A program made the position numbers and the translations under genes. A stretch of DNA of 39,384 nucleotides, from positions 1 through 39,384 of the forward strand of contig CAMBEP010000046.1 in assembly GCA_945865635.1 (NCBI GenBank). The letters run 5' to 3'. Positions within the stretch are counted from its first letter, which is position 1. Every line of letters starts with the position of its first letter. This document shows positions 34,523-39,384 of the stretch, piece after piece. Under the pieces are notes generated by a model that was not told the origin of the DNA, did no database searches, and saw only the letters and a list, made by a program, of their open reading frames with translations. This DNA is from Candidatus Kuenenia stuttgartensis. Lineage in GTDB: Bacteria; Planctomycetota; Planctomycetia; Isosphaerales; Isosphaeraceae.

Positions 34523-36810
34523 GACTTGAAAAGGTCCTCATCAAAGTGGAAGGGGTCGCTGGCCCGTTCGATCAATCGTGAATCGGGCGATCTCACATCT
34601 CTGACGATGACTCTCAGGCCGCGTGTCGCTACCACCTCCACCGACTGCTGATTCTCAAGTGAGCCGGTCTGGGCGGTGGCGTCGACAATCAGGTCGCCGA
34701 ATCTGGCCTTGCCCGTGGGTCTCAGAGGAGTGGTTGTGGTGCCGATCTGGCCGATCAGGTGGCTTAGGTTGAGCTCGGTATCGCCCAAAATGGTTCGCTC
34801 TGGCTCGTGAAGATAGGCCAGGCCATCTCCCGGCCTGAGGACCATCAATTTCAGGAGCGGGACTTTGTGCATGTTTCGCCCGACCCAGACCACAGCGGTG
34901 GCGACCATCGCAAGTGCCGTGAGCAGTTGGATCAGGGTATGGCCCATTTCCTGATATTCCGCGGAGCCGCTGGGCCAGAGAAATGTGTGACTTGCCAGGA
35001 CAATCGAAGTGATGGTGAGCAAGACCCCTGCTAGCCCGAAAATGCCGAACCCCGGGAAGACGAAAAGCTCCAGGCAGAGGCAGATCAGCCCTATGGCAAA
35101 GAGCAGGATTTCGAGCTGGTCGGCCGTTCCGCTGAGATAATGGCTCCAGAAGAAGAGCGTAAAACAAATCACCGAACCGATAGCCGGCAGCCCGATTCCC
35201 GGCATTTTGAATTCGAGGACGAGCAGGAACAGGCCCATTGTCAGGATAAAGCCGGACATGAGCCGATTGTTGAGAATGGAAATGAGATAGTCAACCCAGG
35301 AGGGGCCGATCCGTTCGAGTCGATCGGGATCAAGCCCGAGACGCGTGATCAGGCTCTCGGCGGAATCTTCGCTGGTTGCCAGGCCCAGGCCCACAGCCTC
35401 TGTGTGGTCCAGAGTCCAGTGCTCCTGAGCCGGTTTCAATACGCCTTGGACCCGGAATCGCTTGGGCTCGGAGTCCACATCCACCTTGTTCACTGCAAGC
35501 ACGCCGCCTGAATTTAAATCCTGGGCCTTTACAATAGTCAGCTCAGGCTCAAACAGCCCTTTGGCGAGCCCATTGGAATAACCATGAAGCTTGGCAAGCC
35601 TCTGGGCATTCTCGCTTGCAGCACTGATAGAAGCGGCTGCGGGTGCTTTGGGCTTCGACCGCCCTTCGGGCAGATTTTGCAAATAGGTATCGCCGATTTT
35701 CGCTCCCGGCTTCATAAAAATCATGTCGCAGGCCAGCAGAGGCAGCACCGCCGCCCCTTCCGCCTTGCCTGTGATAAAGGCAATTTTCCGGACATTCGGC
35801 AATTTTTCCAACTGGTTGGCCAGTTCTGCCGCCACTACGAAATCGTCGCCCCTGACATCCATTTCAAACACCACCAAATTGATGTTCGAGCCAGTCAGCA
35901 GGCCTAGTTTTCGCTTGATATAGCCAAGCTTGAAGTTGTCGAGCTTGCCATTGAGGCTGATCCAAAGCCCCTTTGAGGCCACTCCCAGTGTCGGGTCGGC
36001 CCTGAGTGCGGCCGAATCGAGCTGATAAACGGGCAGAATTTCCTCAGGGCCGTCCACGGTCAGGCGGGAAAGCACGCCCCGAGCCTTGTTCGCGTCCATC
36101 ACTCGCGGAGCACCCGCCGGCCAGGCCGGTTGCTCGTGGGCGATGGCCCGTGTTTTTGCGAAGTCGGCGAATTTCTCTTTCAGCACATAGTGATGCAGAT
36201 TGTCGGCTGTGGTCACATCCAAGAGCTCCAAACGCGTGTCCACCAAGCCTTCATACAAGTCTGTGGATCGGCCCAGGCTTGAGGCCAGTTCCGAAACAAA
36301 TCCGCGAATGGTTCGGGCCGTGAGCGCATCGGTGTTGGGAGGGATGATCTGACCGATTGTAGCTTTGGTCGCAAAAATGACTTCCTGACAGGCCAGAGGG
36401 GCAAGTGCGGCATAGCCTGTCAGGGGCTCAGAGAGATACCCGACCACCAGTCGAGCCCCCGTGAGACGTCGCGACAAGAGCTGACACAGTTCCAGCACGG
36501 CTCCAAACCGGCTCGCAGGCTCGTCGGCACTTGATCTGCTCCGGAATTCAAAGACCAGAACAGGCGCCTTGCCCTTGTCCGTCTCCTTGCGGACATATGC
36601 AATGGCAGCAGCCTCAAGCCGACGCACAGATTGATCCGTTATCGGCTCCTGGACTACAAAAAACTGGCCAGGCGTCTTTTCTGAACCGGCTTTGGCCTTC
36701 TCCCCAGCCGGTACCTGACCCGAAGCCTTGCCCAAAAAAACTGTCAGACCTAGGGTTATCGCAATGACGAATGTCCAAAAAAAAGGGGTTTTATCTCTGG
36801 GAGGACTCAT
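34519..36810 (-). CDS. long NfeD protein with two ClpP-like domains that lack the catalytic serine
   Basis: 763 residues from the ATG at 36810, which starts a signal-like hydrophobic segment (WTFVIAITLGLTVFLG). Two ClpP/crotonase-like folds follow (about 50-210 and 260-460), then four to five membrane helices (about 515-645) and an OB fold at the C-terminus (HLIGQIGTTTTPLRPTGKARFG). In active NfeD proteases the nucleophile lies in an ASAG sequence ten residues before the Asp of LAAD. The matching sites here read LTGYAALAPLACQ (Gly132) and AEGAAVLPLLACD (Gly352). Both are Gly, so proteolysis is not expected from this sequence. A scaffold role in membrane quality control is inferred. The promoter has a perfect extended -10 box. 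Confidence 0.88.
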   Translation of the reverse strand: MSPPRDKTPFFWTFVIAITLGLTVFLGKASGQVPAGEKAKAGSEKTPGQFFVVQEPITDQSVRRLEAAAIAYVRKETDKGKAPVLVFEFRSRSSADEPASRFGAVLELCQLLSRRLTGARLVVGYLSEPLTGYAALAPLACQEVIFATKATIGQIIPPNTDALTARTIRGFVSELASSLGRSTDLYEGLVDTRLELLDVTTADNLHHYVLKEKFADFAKTRAIAHEQPAWPAGAPRVMDANKARGVLSRLTVDGPEEILPVYQLDSAALRADPTLGVASKGLWISLNGKLDNFKLGYIKRKLGLLTGSNINLVVFEMDVRGDDFVVAAELANQLEKLPNVRKIAFITGKAEGAAVLPLLACDMIFMKPGAKIGDTYLQNLPEGRSKPKAPAAASISAASENAQRLAKLHGYSNGLAKGLFEPELTIVKAQDLNSGGVLAVNKVDVDSEPKRFRVQGVLKPAQEHWTLDHTEAVGLGLATSEDSAESLITRLGLDPDRLERIGPSWVDYLISILNNRLMSGFILTMGLFLLVLEFKMPGIGLPAIGSVICFTLFFWSHYLSGTADQLEILLFAIGLICLCLELFVFPGFGIFGLAGVLLTITSIVLASHTFLWPSGSAEYQEMGHTLIQLLTALAMVATAVVWVGRNMHKVPLLKLMVLRPGDGLAYLHEPERTILGDTELNLSHLIGQIGTTTTPLRPTGKARFGDLIVDATAQTGSLENQQSVEVVATRGLRVIVRDVRSPDSRLIERASDPFHFDEDLFKS

Positions 36811-37333
36811 TTTTCGATGCCATTCGCTTCTATTTTTAGAATCCGAGGGGGCCATTTCTGGAATCAATTCCCAACTTCGCATTCCCAACTGGTCAACCCG
36901 TGGCTCAACAACATGATTATAACAGAATTGCGGGTCGATTGGCACTGGCCATGTCAAGGGGGTAGGAATTGGGCCTTTTTGAGTTGGCGATTTCTGCCCT
37001 CGAATACTTGTGCAAGAGGTCTTCGCGGCTGCCAATTGTATTTCAAATGGACCATGGGCCCAAGGCTTGATCCAGAGCGTCTGGCCTGGCCTGGGCCGAG
37101 TGTTTCCTTACGCTGGCCATTGTGGTTATGGCTGGAAACACGGGGGAAGCGTGATAGGTTTGAGATGATGTTTTTTTCAGTTTGGGAATTGTTGAGAAAA
37201 AATCGGATTCGCCTCTATCGCGACCCTTCCGTATACGATACTTTACATGGCAAGCACTTTCGGTGCCATTGCCCAGAGACTTTCAAAACCAAGCCAGATT
37301 TGAACAAACCATCTCACCGGGGAGTACCGTGCC
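36811..37333. other. divergent intergenic region
   Basis: 523 bp between the long NfeD gene (minus) and the cupin-like gene (plus). Only the extended -10 promoter is well supported. TATACGATACT near 37231-37242 could be a -10 region for the plus-strand gene, but its -35 is unclear. No gene, repeat or RNA is recognised. Confidence 0.5.
36916..36924 (-). promoter_or_regulatory. extended -10 promoter of the NfeD operon
   Basis: On the minus strand TGTTATAAT, a perfect TATAAT with the TGn extension, and no good -35 box. The start point would be near 36909, giving a ~100-nt leader before 36810. Confidence 0.6.
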
Positions 37334-38077
37334 ATGTCCCATGAGCCGAATCGTCGCGAATTTTTAACGTCGCTCACGGCCCTCGCCCTGATCGAGTCGC
37401 TTGCCAGCTATAACTTGTTTGGCGCGGACGTCAACCCGATGATCAACGACTGGTACAAAGAGCTTTCGCTGATCAGTCGCGATGTGGCCGACCACAAGAC
37501 CAAGGACACAGAGTTCCAGAAATCGCTGGAAGGTCTCTATGCCAAGGTCAACTTGCAGGATCTGCTGAAAACACTTGATTTTGACAAGCTGAGCAAGCAG
37601 GTGGACTATCCGGCCAAGGGGGCCCGGAGTCTTTCTGTCGATTTCAAGGTTGATGGTCTGCCGACCAACCTGGTTTTTGGCCGCCAAATTTTTGCCATGA
37701 CCAAAGGGCGATCGGTGGTGCCGCACGGGCACAACAACATGTCCACCGGCTTTATTGTATTGAAGGGCGACTTCCGGGGCCGGCATTACGATCGGGTGGA
37801 AGACCACAAGGATCACTACATTGTCAGGCCGACGATTGACCGAACCTTCAAGCCGGGCGAATTTTCCACCATTTCCGATCATAAAGACAACGTCCACTGG
37901 TTCACGGCCGAGAGCGAAACCGGTTTCATTTTCAACGTGCACGTCAACAACACGGACCCGACCAATCAAAATGGTCCTGGCCGGGTTTATGTCGATCCCA
38001 TGGGCGAGAAGCTTTCAGGTGGGCTGATCAAAGCTCCGAAGGTGAGCTATGGCCGAGTCAATCAGCTTTACGGTTGA
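37334..38077 (+). CDS. exported cupin-like protein
   Basis: 247 residues. A twin-arginine leader (NRREFLTSLTALALIESLAS) is followed by a helical region of ~80 residues, then a beta-rich domain. It carries a cupin-like metal site: PHGHNNMSTGFIVLKGDFRG (HxH) and further on DHKDNVHWFTA with another His pair. The classical first cupin Glu is not seen, so the metal set is unconfirmed. Family function is unknown; exported cupins in planctomycetes often bind sugars or act on small molecules. It is a single gene between NfeD and the repeat region, with an uncertain terminator downstream. Confidence 0.75.
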   Translation: MSHEPNRREFLTSLTALALIESLASYNLFGADVNPMINDWYKELSLISRDVADHKTKDTEFQKSLEGLYAKVNLQDLLKTLDFDKLSKQVDYPAKGARSLSVDFKVDGLPTNLVFGRQIFAMTKGRSVVPHGHNNMSTGFIVLKGDFRGRHYDRVEDHKDHYIVRPTIDRTFKPGEFSTISDHKDNVHWFTAESETGFIFNVHVNNTDPTNQNGPGRVYVDPMGEKLSGGLIKAPKVSYGRVNQLYG

Positions 38078-38136
38078 TTCCTGAAACCGCATGGGCTGTC
38101 ACGGGTTGTGTCATGCCTGGCGAGTGCCGATCGATT

Positions 38137-38161
38137 CCCCCATGGGGCAGAGATTTTTTTT
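38137..38161 (+). terminator. weak terminator after the cupin-like gene
   Basis: CCCC-CAT-GGGG (38138-38147) followed after eight bases by a T-run (38154-38161), 60 bp past the stop. The stem is short. Confidence 0.3.
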
Positions 38162-38425
38162 GGATCTTTCGATTGGTCGGTACTTGCACACTTCGATTCG
38201 CTTGGGTACATTGAATTAGGGTAGGTAGTAGAACTAGGTGATGAGTTGCTTGCGGGGGGGCATATGCGGGGGCATATTCCTCCCTTGCGGCGTTTCTGGG
38301 GCTAAGTGTTTTGTCTTTTTTTGATATTTTTGAAAATTCCTGGAGTCGCTTGGGAGTTCTCTGGAGGATGGTTTGAAGCGAAAGCCATAGTCTGGGCGGT
38401 CACAAATGACACATTTCGTTTTAAA

Positions 38426-38613
38426 CGATGCCGAAGGCATCAGAAGTCTGTAGCTGGTGGTTGAGCGCAGCGACACCACCGGATTTGCATGCGATAAGAA
38501 AAGCTGCTGGCACCCCGGCCGGGGTGCAAGATCGTTGGTCTTGTCGTTGTCCGGTGGTGTCGTCGCTGACGCTCCTCAACCACCGGCTACAGGCTGCGAT
38601 GCCTCTGGCATCG
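38426..38613. repeat. 188-bp palindromic element
   Basis: Both ends are GATGCC-nnn-GGCATC hairpins (38427-38441 and 38598-38612). The inner arms TAGCTGGTGGTTGAG (38451 onwards) and CTCAACCACCGGCTAC (up to 38590) pair with each other, and the centre is the perfect palindrome GCACCCCGGCCGGGGTGC (38510-38527). The flanks (about 38400-38653) also match the flanks of the second copy at 39278. No ORF of its own. Confidence 0.88.
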
Positions 38614-38859
38614 TTTCGATCAAAATATGTCGTTTATGACCTCGAAGAGTATATTTTTTTTGAGATTCGACGAGATTGCATTTTATGAACGACAAAACCA
38701 GCTTGGCCGAGCAGGTTCATGCGTTTTTTGAAATTTTTGATTTGAATTATAAGGTTTATTGAGTATTGAGATTCCGATGGGGGCAGCGGGCTACCATAGT
38801 TCTATCATTTGAGATTTGGACGTGCGGATGATGCGAAATTAATATTTGCGATCGAAATG

Positions 38860-38963
38860 GCCAATGTAGGCCACGTCCACTGACGTGGCTCGCGCGATAA
38901 GGGGGCCAGGCGTTTTTTGAATGGATCAGATTATATTTGTTGTACGCGCCCGATGAGGGCATC
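38860..38963 (-). repeat. inverted copy of the left-end tandem repeat
   Basis: Read on the minus strand it follows the order of the unit at 82-374: GATGCCCTCATC, then the A-run and ACGCCTGGCC, then CCACGTC-AGTG-GACGTGG and GGCCTACATTGG. The hairpin at 38871-38888 keeps its pairing although the loop differs. Confidence 0.85.
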
Positions 38964-39018
38964 TGGTTGTATGTCCCATCTTGTAAAACCATAATGTTTC
39001 GATATTTGAGCGGATTTG

Positions 39019-39069
39019 GATTTAAAGGCCAAAGGCCTGGCCTAAGATAGCCCAGGGCAACGCCCTGGG
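39019..39069 (+). repeat. dispersed repeat ending in a hairpin
   Basis: The first 36 bp match 5403-5438 (33 of 36). It continues to CCCAGGGC-AAC-GCCCTGGG (39051-39069), a perfect 8-bp stem. Confidence 0.85.
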
Positions 39070-39102
39070 TCGGCGTAAGACTAAAATATATCAATTCTTA
39101 CC

Positions 39103-39158
39103 ATCCCTCGTTGCCTTGGCCGCGGGCTTTGGGCCCGCGACCAAGGCAAGGAGGGGAT
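39103..39158. repeat. long hairpin
   Basis: TTGCCTTGGCCGCGGGC (39111-39127) pairs with GCCCGCGACCAAGGCAA (39133-39149), 16 of 17 positions (one wobble), loop TTTGG. ATCCCTC / GAGGGGAT extend the stem outside. No T-run follows on either strand, so it reads as a repeat and not as a terminator. Confidence 0.75.
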
Positions 39159-39192
39159 CAGGGGTAGGGGGCGCATCTTGACGGCTCACAGA

Positions 39193-39236
39193 CCCTGGGC
39201 GTTGCCCAGGGCTTTCTCAGGCCGCACCTTTGGTGC
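39193..39236. repeat. two short hairpins with 3-nt loops
   Basis: CCCTGGGC-GTT-GCCCAGGG (39193-39211) and GCACC-TTT-GGTGC (39224-39236). They have the same stem-plus-three-base-loop pattern as the ends of the palindromic elements. Confidence 0.7.
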
Positions 39237-39277
39237 TTATACTCTTCGCGACCATTAATGACACTTTTTGATCGCGA

Positions 39278-39384
39278 CGATGCCGGAGGCATCGCAGCCA
39301 GTAGCCGGTGGTTGAGGAGCGTCAGCGACGACACCACCGGACGACAACGCGGCATAAGGTCTTGCACCCCTGCCGGGGTGCCAG
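39278..39384. repeat. second palindromic element, cut by the window end
   Basis: Begins with GATGCC-GGA-GGCATC (39279-39293), then TAGCCGGTGGTTGAGGAGCG and a CACCACCGGA arm, and reaches the central GCACCCC-TG-CCGGGGTGC (39364-39381). Its second half lies outside the window. It is closer to the right arm of the 38426 element than to its left arm. Confidence 0.85.

Larger units (their letters stand above)
38078..39384. other. gene-poor, repeat-rich right end
   Basis: 1.3 kb with no convincing gene. It contains the repeats listed separately. A 25-codon frame at 38685-38762 (MNDKTSLAEQVHAFFEIFDL...) lies between two repeats and could be the start of a lost gene. Confidence 0.6.

Noticed and set aside
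39103..39158. Terminator at the right end
   Set aside because: A strong stem but no T-run on either strand and no gene nearby, so it is classed as a repeat.
39158..39367. Minus-strand 69-codon frame at the right end
   Set aside because: It runs through the palindromic repeat and its hairpins.

Overview
The window looks like a chromosomal segment of a Planctomycetota bacterium. The evidence is the set of families: two DUF1501 proteins with twin-arginine leaders, a DUF1549/DUF1553 protein, a cytochrome/WD40 protein, a large membrane Ser/Thr kinase, tandem NfeD proteins, a pyrophosphate-type phosphofructokinase and many intergenic palindromic repeats. I saw no rRNA, tRNA, CRISPR array, phage module or plasmid replication gene. 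Genus cannot be fixed from the sequence alone.

Layout. 1-621: a ~147-bp tandem repeat. 622-3538 (minus): a sulfur operon, cysH, an Rrf2 regulator and a two-domain APS kinase whose ATP-sulfurylase half looks dead. 3982-6102 (plus): a DUF1501 protein and a small membrane protein. 6156-7226: a decayed IS4/IS701-like insertion sequence with recognisable ends. 7546-9447 (minus): a small secreted protein, an HU/IHF protein, a doubtful ORF and a YkgJ-type cysteine-cluster protein. 9814-13046 (minus): a sensor-like Ser/Thr kinase and an unknown membrane protein. 13185-16739 (minus): rlmN, an ECF sigma factor, comF and hemC, tightly packed with two 4-bp overlaps. 16817-19959 (minus): a PPi-type phosphofructokinase with its own terminator, then accC and accB behind a palindrome. 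20162-23026 (minus): a TPM-domain protein and a TPR protein. 23251-24504 (plus): a lone cobalamin gene (cbiE-cbiT fusion).

24749-33895 (plus) carries four large exported proteins: DUF1501, a PPC-domain protein, DUF1549/DUF1553 and a cytochrome c/WD40/coiled-coil protein. They end at a very strong terminator and look like one extracytoplasmic system of unknown function. 34013-36810 (minus) holds a short and a long NfeD protein. Both ClpP-like folds of the long protein appear to lack the catalytic serine. 37334-38077 (plus) is an exported cupin-like protein. 38078-39384 has no convincing gene and is a mosaic of palindromic repeats, including an inverted copy of the left-end repeat.

Most metabolic genes are ordinary housekeeping functions: fatty-acid synthesis entry, tetrapyrrole synthesis, glycolysis, rRNA methylation and sulfur assimilation. 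The parts most worth following up are the degenerate sulfurylase/APS kinase, the nucleophile-less tandem NfeD, the four-gene exported cluster, the palindromes at promoters (accBC, the kinase and two in the exported cluster) and the repeat mosaic.
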